From: Psychrobacter aquimaris
Lineage (GTDB): Bacteria; Pseudomonadota; Gammaproteobacteria; Pseudomonadales; Moraxellaceae
Direction of reading: 5' to 3'
Assembly (NCBI RefSeq): GCF_016107525.1
Contig: NZ_JABASR010000006.1
Location: 1 to 64,000 of the forward strand
Length of the DNA: 64,000 nt
Both the position numbers and the translations under genes were made by a program. Position 1 is the stretch's first letter. The number at the start of each line of letters is the position of its first letter. The notes under the pieces are model-generated. The model saw only the letters and a list, made by a program, of their open reading frames with translations, was not told the DNA's origin and did no database searches. Below are positions 38,050 to 46,949 of the stretch, piece by piece.

Positions 38050-39108
38050 TTACACTGCTGGTAGCTCAGTCATCGGCCAACGCGGCACACAGCTCACCGC
38101 CAAATCATCAGACTGTCCTGCTTGCAGGCGCTCATAACCGGCATAAGCAATCATCGCCCCATTATCAGTACATAACGCAGGCGGCGCATAATGCACAGTG
38201 GCATTTATTTTAGCAAGCTCACTCTCCAAAGTTTCACGTAAATGAGTGTTGGCACTAACACCGCCCGCAATTACCAATCGGCTCATTTCTACTTGCTTAA
38301 GTGCTTTGACGCATTTTTTCACCAGCGTATCAACGACTGCATGCTGAAAGCTGGCGGCGATATCAGCGCGAACTTGTGGATCGCTATCAGAGCTATTCCC
38401 TGAGCCTCCTGAACCATCTGTATCTTTAATAAGGTTATGCACGGCCGTTTTCATCCCGCTAAAAGAAAAATCTAATCCGCGATGTAGCATGGGTCTTGGC
38501 AAATTGTAAGCATTAGGATTGCCTGTTTCAGCCAATTTGGCAATATTGGGACCACCAGGATAAGGCAAACCTAGCATTTTGGCGGCTTTATCAAAGCATT
38601 CACCTGCTGCATCATCAATCGACTCACCCAATATTTCATATTGCCCGACACCACGTGCGGCGATGAGTAATGTATGACCACCAGATACCAATAACGAGAC
38701 AAAAGGAAAGGCTGGTGGGTTGGCACCCATCAGCGGTGCTAGCAGATGTCCTTCCATATGATGGATACCAATGGCAGGAATATCCAAACCATACGCCAAA
38801 CTGCGCCCAAATAATGCGCCCGTCATCAAAGCGCCAATGAGTCCGGGTCCCTTGGTATAAGCAATGGCATCAATCTCGCTTTTCTTTACATTACACTGCT
38901 CTAACAACTCATTAAGCAAAGGCACCAACTTACGAATATGATCGCGGCTGGCAAGCTCAGGCACAACGCCGCCATACAGTGCGTGCAGCTCTATTTGTGA
39001 ATACAGGACTTGTCCAACCAGCCCTTGATTGTCACTATTCATCTGCTCACTGTCAAAAATCGCCAGACCTGTCTCATCACAAGAAGTCTCTAAACCCAAT
39101 ACTTTCAT
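38050..39108 (-). CDS. tsaD: tRNA threonylcarbamoyladenosine transferase TsaD
   Basis: Transfers the threonylcarbamoyl group to A37 of tRNAs reading ANN codons, with TsaB and TsaE. The 352-residue ASKHA-fold protein starts [14 protein letters not shown] and has the metal site HMEGH, then [22 protein letters not shown] and a C-terminal [13 protein letters not shown] Gly/Ser/Asp-rich insertion is seen near residue 235. Bacterial tsaD usually faces rpsU directly; here two lipoprotein genes lie between. Confidence 0.95.
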   Translation of the reverse strand: MKVLGLETSCDETGLAIFDSEQMNSDNQGLVGQVLYSQIELHALYGGVVPELASRDHIRKLVPLLNELLEQCNVKKSEIDAIAYTKGPGLIGALMTGALFGRSLAYGLDIPAIGIHHMEGHLLAPLMGANPPAFPFVSLLVSGGHTLLIAARGVGQYEILGESIDDAAGECFDKAAKMLGLPYPGGPNIAKLAETGNPNAYNLPRPMLHRGLDFSFSGMKTAVHNLIKDTDGSGGSGNSSDSDPQVRADIAASFQHAVVDTLVKKCVKALKQVEMSRLVIAGGVSANTHLRETLESELAKINATVHYAPPALCTDNGAMIAYAGYERLQAGQSDDLAVSCVPRWPMTELPAV

Positions 39109-39189
39109 ATTTTTGCCTTTATCATACTTTGGTCTGCGTATTATTTTTTACAACGTTGCCATCTTTTAGGGCGTGCCAAAAAACGTGCA

Positions 39190-39223
39190 TAAAAAAACCG
39201 CCATTGTCAGTCACAATGACGGT
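39190..39223 (-). terminator. Rho-independent terminator of the cytochrome c lipoprotein gene
   Basis: On the minus strand a stem of 11 bases (ACAATGACGGT pairing with ACCGCCATTGT, one mismatch) followed by a T-run, between this gene and tsaD. Confidence 0.8.
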
Positions 39224-39267
39224 CAGTTTAACAAATTTCAATGGTCAATATATCTTAATATACCGTA

Positions 39268-39756
39268 TCAGCTAACTGCTTCAATCATGTAATCTACAGC
39301 CGCGTAAACTTGGGCTTCACTGACCTTATCAGTGGCTTGGGCTGGCATCTTATTAAAGCCTTTTGCCGAATGCATGTGCAGCGTCTCTGTGCCTTTAGCT
39401 AGACGCGGCTCCCACGCTGCTTTATCACCATATTTCGGCGCGTTCAGCAGCCCTCCTTCATGACAAACCTTACAGTTGGTCTCATAGAGCTTGGCTCCTG
39501 CATCCGCAGCCAACACTTCTGGCTCAGCAGAGAGTTCCTGCACTGGCTCGTCTTCAATGACCGTCGTTTCGGCATCTGCCACAGGTTTGACTATAGGTGT
39601 GTCTTCTACCACTACAGTTGTATCGGCAGGTTTATTGACAGTTGCAGGCTCTTCAACCGCTGCATTGTCACCACTACAAGCAGTTATTGATAATAGGACA
39701 CTCAAACTGATGGTAGATAAGGCCAGTTTATTCATACGCTGCCGTTTATTCATCAT
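39268..39756 (-). CDS. Cytochrome c5-like lipoprotein
   Basis: A 162-residue lipoprotein cytochrome: lipobox LLSITAC with C27, an acidic Val/Pro/Thr/Glu linker of about 55 residues, then a class I cytochrome c domain with CKVCH (C95, C98, H99) and the axial methionine in GFNKMPAQATDKVSEAQV, the pattern of the cytochrome c5 family. It probably carries electrons at a membrane surface in the periplasm. The ATG at 39756 follows AGAGG; GTG two codons earlier is less likely. It is followed by its own terminator. Confidence 0.87.
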   Translation of the reverse strand: MMNKRQRMNKLALSTISLSVLLSITACSGDNAAVEEPATVNKPADTTVVVEDTPIVKPVADAETTVIEDEPVQELSAEPEVLAADAGAKLYETNCKVCHEGGLLNAPKYGDKAAWEPRLAKGTETLHMHSAKGFNKMPAQATDKVSEAQVYAAVDYMIEAVS

Positions 39757-39870
39757 GGTCACACCTCTATTCGATATTTCATGTTGATGACTGTTTATGA
39801 CAGCGCATATTATGACAGCACATATTATGACAGCGCATAAATTTAAAACGTATCAAAACACAAACCGTTA

Positions 39871-40248
39871 TTAGTTCGTAGCTGGTTCAGCGTCAGCAGT
39901 AGGCGTTGCCGCCGCATCAGCAGTAGGCATATCTGCACTATCAGCGACAGCCACATCAGTATCCGCATTGGCCGTTGCATCTGGCATATCCGTAGCAGTC
40001 GTACCTGCTTCAGCAGCTGCAGCGCCATCTACGCTGCCAGCAGCTTCAGTTACTGGGGCTGGAGCCGTTTCTGGGAACTCCATCTCTTCGGCTGGCGGTC
40101 CGTTTTTAAGCGCAAGTTCAGCGGCTTCATCAACGCGATCTTTTGCCAATACTTCATGCTCTTCCCCGCCACCACAAGCGCTCACGCTAACACCCAAAGC
40201 CATGATAAGTGCCGTGCTCAAAACCGTGTTCAATACTGTTTTTTTCAT
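39871..40248 (-). CDS. Small Ala/Asp-rich lipoprotein of unknown function
   Basis: A 125-residue predicted lipoprotein: MKKT start, hydrophobic core, lipobox GVSVSAC with the cysteine near residue 25 followed by GGG. A short conserved-looking part (EHEVLAKDRVDEAAELALKNG) is followed by about 70 residues of low-complexity Ala, Asp, Thr, Pro and Glu sequence. No domain is recognised. The start at 40248 has a GAGG site. It precedes the cytochrome c5-like gene on the same strand with a gap of 114 bases. Confidence 0.8.
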   Translation of the reverse strand: MKKTVLNTVLSTALIMALGVSVSACGGGEEHEVLAKDRVDEAAELALKNGPPAEEMEFPETAPAPVTEAAGSVDGAAAAEAGTTATDMPDATANADTDVAVADSADMPTADAAATPTADAEPATN

Positions 40249-40657
40249 TCCAACATCCTCAATAAAATGCACATAAAATGGTTAATATGCTGACTATTAT
40301 ATGCAAATTATCATAGCATAAACTCCAGCCAAACCGTTATAGACAGTAGGGTTTTTTATTTACAGTGATTTTATACTTTGTATTTATAGGTTCATTGAAG
40401 CTGGAGCAAAAACATGAATCCTAACCACTTTTCTAACTATCTCTCCGCTTTTCGCCTTGCAACTTAATGATAAATATGGATTAATGTGCTAAAATAATTG
40501 ACTTTATTGCTATTTTTTATTAAAATACCTGCCCTTGTGCTCGTGCGCAAGATTATCCTAGTTTGAGCTGATGCCTGTAATCTTGAGATATTACGGCTAA
40601 ATACTAATACACAGCCAAACTAATGCCCTTATATCTCATCCTAATCGAGGAGTCTTC
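40249..40657. other. Divergent intergenic region lipoprotein gene / rpsU
   Basis: About 410 bases with the rpsU promoter at 40498-40526 and presumably the opposite promoter of the lipoprotein gene. No gene seen. Confidence 0.5.
40498..40526 (+). promoter_or_regulatory. Sigma70 promoter of rpsU
   Basis: TTGACT (40498-40503), 17-base spacer, TAAAAT (40521-40526), about 130 bases before rpsU. Confidence 0.7.
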
Positions 40658-40873
40658 ATGCCTGCAGTTAAGGTTAAAGAAAACGAACCAGTCGACATCG
40701 CTATCCGTCGTTTCAAGCGTGCTTGTGAAAAAGCTGGCGTATTATCAGACGTACGTAAGCGTGAGTTTTATGAAAAACCAACGCAAGTACGTAAGCGTAA
40801 AAAAGCTGCTGCCGTAAAGCGTTATAAGAAAAAATTACAACGCGAAACTATTCGTACTACTCGTATGTACTAA
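40658..40873 (+). CDS. rpsU: 30S ribosomal protein S21
   Basis: Small ribosomal subunit protein bS21, 71 residues, highly basic, with [20 protein letters not shown] and [16 protein letters not shown]; ends RTTRMY. Strong GAGGAG-type site before the ATG. It is followed by a terminator and then yqeY; the usual dnaG is not next in line. Confidence 0.98.
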
Positions 40874-40909
40874 TCGATAAGTCGATTAGCTAAGTACAAG
40901 TGCTACATT

Positions 40910-40947
40910 AACGCCACTGTTATCCATTGATATCAGTGGCGTTTTTT
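40910..40947 (+). terminator. Rho-independent terminator of rpsU
   Basis: AACGCCACTG / CAGTGGCGTT with a 14-base loop followed by TTTT, 40 bases after the stop. Confidence 0.85.
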
Positions 40948-41017
40948 ATGCTACAATTTTTATTATTATTGCTTAAAAATTTGAATAAATACCTCTTAAC
41001 AAATAAGGATAATAACA

Positions 41018-41467
41018 ATGAGCCAACTTAAACAAACTTTATCAGACAATGTCAAAGTTTCTATGAAAGCACGTGAGCTTGAACGCGTTAAAGTCTTACG
41101 CAACGTACAAGCAGTTATCAAGCAAATTGAGATTGACCGTCAAATAGAGCTGGATGATGCGCAAGTATTAGAGATATTGCAAAAACAGCTCAAACAACGC
41201 CATGAGTCATTGACTATTTTTACCGAAAACGGACGCGATGATCTGGCAACGAAAGAGCAGTTTGAAATTGATATCATCAATGAGTTTATGCCAAAACAAA
41301 TGGATGATGCTGAACTTGCGGCCTTGGTCAATGCAGAAGTCGCTGCACAAGGCGCAACGTCTATGCGTGATATGGGCAGTGTGATGGGTGTATTAAAGAA
41401 CAAAACCGCAGGACGCGCAGACCCCGCTCTTATCTCTAAGCTAGTAAAAGATGCGCTGCAAGGCTAG
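41018..41467 (+). CDS. yqeY: GatB/YqeY domain protein
   Basis: A 149-residue YqeY protein: SMKARELERVKVLRNVQAVIKQIEID at the start, QLKQRHESLTIFTENGRDDL in the centre and the C-terminal GatB/YqeY helical domain MRDMGSVMGVLKNKTAGRAD (read in parts). The domain in GatB binds tRNA; the function of the free protein is not settled. The neighbourhood rpsU-yqeY is widely conserved. AAGGA precedes the ATG. Confidence 0.92.
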   Translation: MSQLKQTLSDNVKVSMKARELERVKVLRNVQAVIKQIEIDRQIELDDAQVLEILQKQLKQRHESLTIFTENGRDDLATKEQFEIDIINEFMPKQMDDAELAALVNAEVAAQGATSMRDMGSVMGVLKNKTAGRADPALISKLVKDALQG

Positions 41468-41508
41468 TACATAGTGTCATCGAAAGCTAATGACAACATC
41501 GTAACAAT

Positions 41509-41542
41509 AACCGCCTAAGGCTCAAAGTCTTTGGCGGTTTTT
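41509..41542 (+). terminator. Terminator after yqeY
   Basis: AACCGCC / GGCGGTT hairpin with extra pairing inside, followed by TTT, overlapping the 3' end of the convergent bepA-like gene. Confidence 0.6.
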
Positions 41543-43239
41543 ACTGCTTTAATTTCTGCATTAATATTGGCAAGTAATGGACGGGCGCTACTGGCTTGAG
41601 CCGTGGTTTGTAGTTTTTCCGTCAATTGTTTGGCTTGCGTGAGCGACGTCAATGCACTTTCGTAACGACTACTCCACAGCTGGTCATGACTGCGATAGCG
41701 TAGCGCGTTAATGGTGGCAATATTTTTCAGGGACGCAGAATCGGTCGTTTTTGCCAGTTTTTCATTGGCCAATTGCAAGCTTTGCCACGCATAACGATCG
41801 CTTGGCTGCTGCTCGGTCAGGGGTTTAAGCAAGGCTTGGGCTTTAATTGGCTGATTGCTATTGGTGAGCGCTTCTGCTAAATAAAGACGCAGGTCACGAC
41901 GCTCAGGATACAGACGCTGCTGGCTGGCTAATACGTCTGCCGCTTGTGACCATTTATTCTGTTCCGTTAGAATTTGGCTATGAGTAATCGACAGCAAAGG
42001 CTCTAAATTTTGACGCTGCGTAGGCGGTAATCGATTAATCTCAGCCAGTACCTCGCTTGCCTCTGTAAAGCGTTGCTGTTCGCCATACCAATTCATCAGA
42101 GCTAATTTGGCTCCTACGCTATTTTTAGCAGCCGTCATTAGCACTGTCTCTGAGGCATGTTTACCTGTACTCTGAACACGCCAGTAGAGCAAATCAAATA
42201 AAGCCTGATGTCGCTGCTGCTGGTTTAGTGACAATGCAGGATAATGCTGGGCTCGACTTTGTGCTTCACTTAAGCGCTCATTACTCAATGGATGCGAGCG
42301 TACAAAGCTTGGTAAAAACCGATTTTCAATTTGATTGAGCTGGCTGCGTTGATTCATCGTGGCAAAAAATCGCGGCATCGCCCTTGGGTCATAGCCCGCT
42401 TGGGTCATGATTTGCATGCCCACCCGATCGGCCTCGCGCTCATTATTTCGACTAAACGCCATGCTGCTATTCATCGTTGCAGTTTGGCTGCCCATCATGA
42501 CTGCCGCCGCGGCATCACCATCGACTGCTGAGGCTGCAATCGCCGCCAGCATACCGCCTATCTGCATCAGCAAGGCTTTTTTGCGCTCATCAGCACCACT
42601 CTCGTAATGGCGCTGACTGATGTGAGCAACTTCATGAGCCACTACACTGGCAAGCTCATCCATACTACTAGCGGCCAATATCGTCCCTGTATTGAGACCA
42701 ATAACACCGCCTGGTGCTGCAAAGGCATTGATACTTGGATTATCAATGATAACCAAACCCATGGGCGCTTGTTGCCTTGCTTGCGCATTGAGACGCCAAG
42801 TCATGTCTTTGACCGTTTCTTGAATCCAAGGATCATGCTCCATTTTGATGCGACCATTGACGTTCCGTAACGACCATTCGCCGAGCAGTTTGTTTTGATA
42901 TTGCTCAGCGAAGCTCAAGCCTTGTCCGCGCAAGTTGGGCAAATCTAGCTCTTCTGAGCCGGTGGCTTGCCATGAGTTATAATTGGATGCCATCGCTTGG
43001 CTATTGCTACTATTGCCATAACTGCTATTGGCCGCTGTCGTCAGTGCCAATAAGACAGCTGACATTCCCACTCTAAGCGTGCTCGACACTGCGATAGATA
43101 AACCACTCTGTTTTCGCGGGCAGACGGGCGACTTGATCCCTTGCGAATAATGGGCGATCACATAGGTATTCAACTGATTCATAAGTGCTCTATCAAGCAT
43201 CAACTGTCTATTAGAGTGGGACCTATTAAACTGGGGCAA
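41515..43239 (-). CDS. bepA: BepA-like M48 metalloprotease with TPR region
   Basis: Periplasmic zinc protease and chaperone for outer-membrane protein (LptD) assembly. The 574-residue protein has a late signal segment (hydrophobic around residues 50-70), the M48 catalytic motif HEVAHISQ (H202, E203, H206), NEREADRVGMQIM with the third ligand, and a C-terminal half of TPR-type helices (from about residue 330). The start is uncertain: TTG at 43239 has an excellent GAGGA site, but ATG codons at 43200 and 43182 would shorten the long N-terminus before the signal segment. Confidence 0.88.
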   Translation of the reverse strand: MPQFNRSHSNRQLMLDRALMNQLNTYVIAHYSQGIKSPVCPRKQSGLSIAVSSTLRVGMSAVLLALTTAANSSYGNSSNSQAMASNYNSWQATGSEELDLPNLRGQGLSFAEQYQNKLLGEWSLRNVNGRIKMEHDPWIQETVKDMTWRLNAQARQQAPMGLVIIDNPSINAFAAPGGVIGLNTGTILAASSMDELASVVAHEVAHISQRHYESGADERKKALLMQIGGMLAAIAASAVDGDAAAAVMMGSQTATMNSSMAFSRNNEREADRVGMQIMTQAGYDPRAMPRFFATMNQRSQLNQIENRFLPSFVRSHPLSNERLSEAQSRAQHYPALSLNQQQRHQALFDLLYWRVQSTGKHASETVLMTAAKNSVGAKLALMNWYGEQQRFTEASEVLAEINRLPPTQRQNLEPLLSITHSQILTEQNKWSQAADVLASQQRLYPERRDLRLYLAEALTNSNQPIKAQALLKPLTEQQPSDRYAWQSLQLANEKLAKTTDSASLKNIATINALRYRSHDQLWSSRYESALTSLTQAKQLTEKLQTTAQASSARPLLANINAEIKAVKTAKDFEP

Positions 43240-43672
43240 GGGCGTATCCTCAAGTGAGTAATGACAACGTCTTCTCGACTATACGAGCTTGCTGATATAA
43301 GGTCAATTCTAGTCTGTATTCGACTACCAATAACTCAGCTGTCCGTCACTATTGTGCAACATGGCTTCAGCCAATCCCATATAAAATAGATATGGTCTCA
43401 GGCGCGCTCAGTCTACTATTTATAGTCCTTTTGCTCGCCTTCCTTGTATCCAAATTATCTTGCACAGACTACATGTGATTCTAATGAACCGAATGTGGCG
43501 TTGACTATATTCAACTGCAATTGCACACGGGCTATTTGGTATAATGGCATTTCATGACTATAGGGTCTGATCACTGCCGAGTGTCGTTTATGAATAACAG
43601 TCACTGTCAGTGCGAATTTGCGAATGTTTAACACGCCCTAGTACGAACCCAAATATTTATAAGGTTTATTTT
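43240..43672. other. Divergent intergenic region bepA / TusA-family gene
   Basis: About 430 bases holding divergent promoters; an extended -10 for the rightward gene is at 43537-43545. No gene seen. Confidence 0.45.
43537..43545 (+). promoter_or_regulatory. Extended -10 promoter of the TusA-family gene and rpoH
   Basis: TGGTATAAT, an extended -10, about 130 bases before the TusA-family start codon; the -35 side is poor. Confidence 0.5.
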
Positions 43673-44131
43673 ATGTCTGCTGATAGTCAGTCAACCACCG
43701 TATATGCACCTTACTCTATAAGCTTATCAGCAAATTTTCCTGATACTGAACAGCAAGACATCAACAACCTGTTAGACTTGTTACCAGCACATACTGTTAA
43801 TACAGATGATAAAGCGAATGAAACGCAGCCTATCGTTCATATCAAGCGTTTCGTCGATGGCCGCGGACTTTCTTGTCCAATGCCACTGTTAAAAACCAAA
43901 GTGGCACTACGTGACGTCGCAGCTGGCGAGTCGTTATACGTGGTCGCAACTGATGCCAACTCACAAGCGGATATCACCGCTTTTTGTCGACAAAGCCAGC
44001 AAGCAGATGCTGCAAATCAATTGCGATTAATCGTTAGTAGCATTACTGACCAGCCATCAGAGGATAGCTTATCAGCACAGTGTTTCGATACAATATATCA
44101 CTTCATCATTACCAAAACTGATAGCAACTAA
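43673..44131 (+). CDS. TusA-family sulfur carrier protein, extended
   Basis: A 152-residue protein containing the TusA/SirA core DGRGLSCPMPLLKTKVAL at about residues 62-79; the cysteine before PMP is the sulfur-accepting residue of the family. It is about twice the usual length (80 residues), with an acidic N-terminal extension of about 60 residues of unknown role. The ATG at 43673 has an AAGG site; the frame extends upstream without support. rpoH follows after about 80 bases in the same direction. Confidence 0.82.
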   Translation: MSADSQSTTVYAPYSISLSANFPDTEQQDINNLLDLLPAHTVNTDDKANETQPIVHIKRFVDGRGLSCPMPLLKTKVALRDVAAGESLYVVATDANSQADITAFCRQSQQADAANQLRLIVSSITDQPSEDSLSAQCFDTIYHFIITKTDSN

Positions 44132-44210
44132 GCGTCGCTATACTTTACAATTACAACTATAAAGATTTTTATCTGACTCTTTGCGTCACTATTTAATCAA
44201 GGTCAAGAAT

Positions 44211-45236
44211 ATGGCTAATAATTCTACTGATACTGCAAAAACGAATAAAAAAGATGAGGCAGCTCCTATAAAAAACGAAGCACGTGATGCCGCATTAAAA
44301 GCTGCCGCACAACGTCCACCTTATGATGCCAGTGCTTTAGGCAATACTAGCACCCGTGACTTAGTGCCAGCGATGCCGACTCATTTGTCAGCGCCTGGGG
44401 TCAATTTGGGTGCCTATATCAATACTGTGCACCAAATCCCAATTTTGACACCGATCCAAGAACAAGAGCTGGCACATCGCTATTATGATGAAGGTGATGT
44501 GGAAGCGGCGCGTCTGCTCGTGATGTCGCACCTGCGTTTTGTGATTCATATTGCCCGCAGCTACTCAGGCTATGGCCTACCGCAAGCAGATTTAATTCAA
44601 GAAGGCAATCTGGGGCTGATGAAGGCGGTAAAACGCTTCGACCCCAACAAAGGTGTGCGCTTGGTTTCTTTTGCCGTGCATTGGATTAAAGCAGAAATCC
44701 ATGAATTTGTGATTCGTAACTGGCGCATTGTCAAAGTTGCGACCACTAAAGCACACCGCAAGCTGTTCTTTAACTTGCGTAGTCTCAAAAAAACCAACAA
44801 TCAGCTAACACTAGAAGAGGCTGATGCCATTGCTAAGGACTTAAATGTCACACGCAAGCAAGTGTTAGAAATGGAGTCGCGGCTTACCTCTTATGACGCC
44901 TCGTTTGAAGCGCAATCTAGCGATGATGACGATGGACGTTATGCACCGCAGCTATTTTTAGAAGATGGTATCGATCCTGCCGAGCAGTTAGAAGAAGAAG
45001 ATTGGGAAGAAAACAACTCATCTGCATTGATCGCGGCAATGGATACCCTTGATGAGCGCTCACGCGATATCGTGGAGCAGCGCTGGCTTTCTGAGCAGAA
45101 ATCAACCTTACACGAATTGGCAGCCGTCTACTCTATCTCAGCAGAACGCGTACGCCAAATCGAAAAAAATGCCATGGACAAAATCCGTGAGGCAATGACC
45201 ATTGATAGCGTTATTTTGCCAGATGATATTCAGTAG
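44211..45236 (+). CDS. rpoH: Heat-shock sigma factor RpoH (sigma-32)
   Basis: Alternative sigma factor for heat-shock genes. The 341-residue protein has region 2 with LVMSHLRFVIHIARSYSGYG, DLIQEGNLGLMKAVKRFDP and RLVSFAVHWIKAEIHEFVIRNW (read in parts), the RpoH box as HRKLFFNLR where Q is more usual at the first position, and region 4 with LHELAAVYSISAERVRQIEKNAMDKIR (in parts). It carries an unusual N-terminal extension of about 55 Lys/Ala/Pro-rich residues compared with E. coli sigma-32. The ATG at 44211 follows AAGG. Confidence 0.92.
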   Translation: MANNSTDTAKTNKKDEAAPIKNEARDAALKAAAQRPPYDASALGNTSTRDLVPAMPTHLSAPGVNLGAYINTVHQIPILTPIQEQELAHRYYDEGDVEAARLLVMSHLRFVIHIARSYSGYGLPQADLIQEGNLGLMKAVKRFDPNKGVRLVSFAVHWIKAEIHEFVIRNWRIVKVATTKAHRKLFFNLRSLKKTNNQLTLEEADAIAKDLNVTRKQVLEMESRLTSYDASFEAQSSDDDDGRYAPQLFLEDGIDPAEQLEEEDWEENNSSALIAAMDTLDERSRDIVEQRWLSEQKSTLHELAAVYSISAERVRQIEKNAMDKIREAMTIDSVILPDDIQ

Positions 45237-45299
45237 CGATCACCTCTCAATAGTACTTGTCTTTCAACAGCGGTAGTTTTTAAATAATACGAGTTTGTC

Positions 45300-45677
45300 A
45301 TGTTAAATTGGATAGGTATTGCGGCGATCAATATGGCCATTGCTGTCGCTTTAGGAGCATTTGGTGCCCATGGTTTAAAAAATTTAGTCAGTGGTCAGCA
45401 ACTTGAATGGTGGCATACAGCGACACTCTATTTGTTTGTACATGCGCTCGGCTTGCTGTTAGTAGGTTTATTAATTCGCCTAAAATATCTCACGCAAACC
45501 ACCGCATGGCTATTACAAATTGGCGTTATAATATTTGCTGGTAGCTTATATGCAATGACACTTGGTGCACCACTTTGGTTTGGCGCGATTACCCCTATCG
45601 GCGGTGTGCTAATGATTGTAGGTTGGCTATGGTTAGCGTTTTCAGCATTCAAGATGAACAATTTGGTCGCAAAATAG
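45300..45677 (+). CDS. DUF423 family membrane protein
   Basis: A 125-residue inner-membrane protein of the DUF423 (YgdD-like) family with four hydrophobic helices and the family opening ALGAFGAHGLK, then WWHTATLYLFVHALGLLLVG and GSLYAMTLG. Function not known. It sits between rpoH and thiS on the same strand. Confidence 0.87.
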   Translation: MLNWIGIAAINMAIAVALGAFGAHGLKNLVSGQQLEWWHTATLYLFVHALGLLLVGLLIRLKYLTQTTAWLLQIGVIIFAGSLYAMTLGAPLWFGAITPIGGVLMIVGWLWLAFSAFKMNNLVAK

Positions 45678-45752
45678 TCAGTCGAACAGACCACAAGTAA
45701 GCTACACTCTAGTACGCATAGAAGGATCTAAAATCATTAGGGAGTATACTTT

Positions 45753-45953
45753 ATGAGTACCATTATCGTAAATGGTAAGAAATTACAGACTACCCATCAG
45801 ACTGTGCAATTGGTCATCAATGAGCTTGGCCTTAGCCAAGGTCGTTATGCAGTAGAAGTCGATGGCGAGCTGATTCCAAAGAGTGAGCTTGCCCAATTAA
45901 GTATCGCTGAAGGTATGAATATCGAAGTGGTACAAGCGGTCGGTGGTGGCTAA
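45753..45953 (+). CDS. thiS: Sulfur carrier protein ThiS
   Basis: Ubiquitin-like sulfur carrier for thiamin thiazole synthesis, 66 residues ending in VGGG; the terminal Gly-Gly is adenylated and thiocarboxylated before sulfur is passed to ThiG. INELGLSQGRYAVEVDGELIPKSE (in parts NELGLSQGRYAVEVDGE) is typical. Strong AGGGAG site. It is separated by about 22 kb from thiG. A terminator follows. Confidence 0.94.
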   Translation: MSTIIVNGKKLQTTHQTVQLVINELGLSQGRYAVEVDGELIPKSELAQLSIAEGMNIEVVQAVGGG

Positions 45954-46026
45954 TTAGACAACATGATGATCTGTTGATTTGAAAATAAATGTGTTTAAAA
46001 ATAAGTTTAAAAGAAATAACTGCTCA

Positions 46027-46066
46027 TAAAAAAGACCTCAACGTAGCAAGCGTTTGAGGTCTTTTT
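46027..46066 (+). terminator. Rho-independent terminator of thiS
   Basis: AAAAAGACCTCAACG / CGTTTGAGGTCTTTTT with a 7-base loop and one bulged base; may also serve convergent hpf. Confidence 0.85.
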
Positions 46067-46176
46067 CCTTTTTAGGCAGTGTCGTTTAGAGATATCTAAA
46101 ATTGCGGCTATTTATACTAATTATTATTGTGTCAGCCGATAATCATCAAACCTTAGATATCTTAAACACCATAAAC

Positions 46177-46545
46177 TCAAACTGCCGGAGCTGCGTCCTC
46201 TGCTATCAGATCTTCGTAACGTCCGTCACGTCCAGCACCCTGCGTCTTTTTGCTTTCTAAACGGGTTTTATACTTACGTACTTGTCTATCAAGTTTGTCT
46301 GCCATCTCATTAATGGCTTTATACATATCATCGTCAAGAGCTTGGACAAACATCTCTTTACCTGAGACTCGCATAATTGCTTCAGCCTTATGGCTCTTTT
46401 TAGCACCGCTGTTATCCAAAGATAAAATAACTTGAATACTTTGAATCTGATCAAAATGACGACCAACTTTCTCAAGTTTTTCTTGTACAGCTGTGTTCAT
46501 AGCGTCGGTAACACTGATATGGTGACCACTGATAGAAACATTCAT
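46177..46545 (-). CDS. hpf: Ribosome hibernation promoting factor, short form
   Basis: Binds the decoding region of resting ribosomes and promotes 100S dimers. The 122-residue protein has the short HPF/RaiA fold (MNVSISGHHISVTDAM start, KYKTRLESKKTQ end) without the long C-terminal dimerisation domain. AAGGA precedes the ATG. It is downstream of rpoN in the same direction, the common rpoN-hpf order, but with a 400-base gap. Confidence 0.92.
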   Translation of the reverse strand: MNVSISGHHISVTDAMNTAVQEKLEKVGRHFDQIQSIQVILSLDNSGAKKSHKAEAIMRVSGKEMFVQALDDDMYKAINEMADKLDRQVRKYKTRLESKKTQGAGRDGRYEDLIAEDAAPAV

Positions 46546-46949
46546 ATTATTGTCCTTTTATTATGACTTACATTGTTGCTTACGATCAACAGATGAGCCA
46601 GCATTCCTGCTTTTTCACCCTGCCTTACCAACAATGAATGGTGTGTCTTTATTAATCAGCGCCTTTAATAATCTATACTGTTAGCAAAAATTGAACGTGT
46701 CCTTTTGTCGTCATTTTGACTAATGATATAAGTAAATACGCTAGATCGACACTTGGATTTCGTTGTTGGTATGACTCTAATTTGTCATGAATATCGAATA
46801 GTAGCAAGACAGTAAATTGTAATTAAATGTAATAAAAACAGTTGTTTCCTCAATGTTTCTATATAATCAAAAAATTTTATTTTTTATATCTTCTAAAAAA
46901 CATACTAACAACAGCATTACCCTTCTGCTAACTCATTGAATTGTGACAT
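46546..46949. other. Intergenic region between rpoN and hpf
   Basis: About 400 AT-rich bases. It should contain the hpf promoter, read leftwards. No gene, terminator or sigma54-type element could be identified with confidence. Confidence 0.4.
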
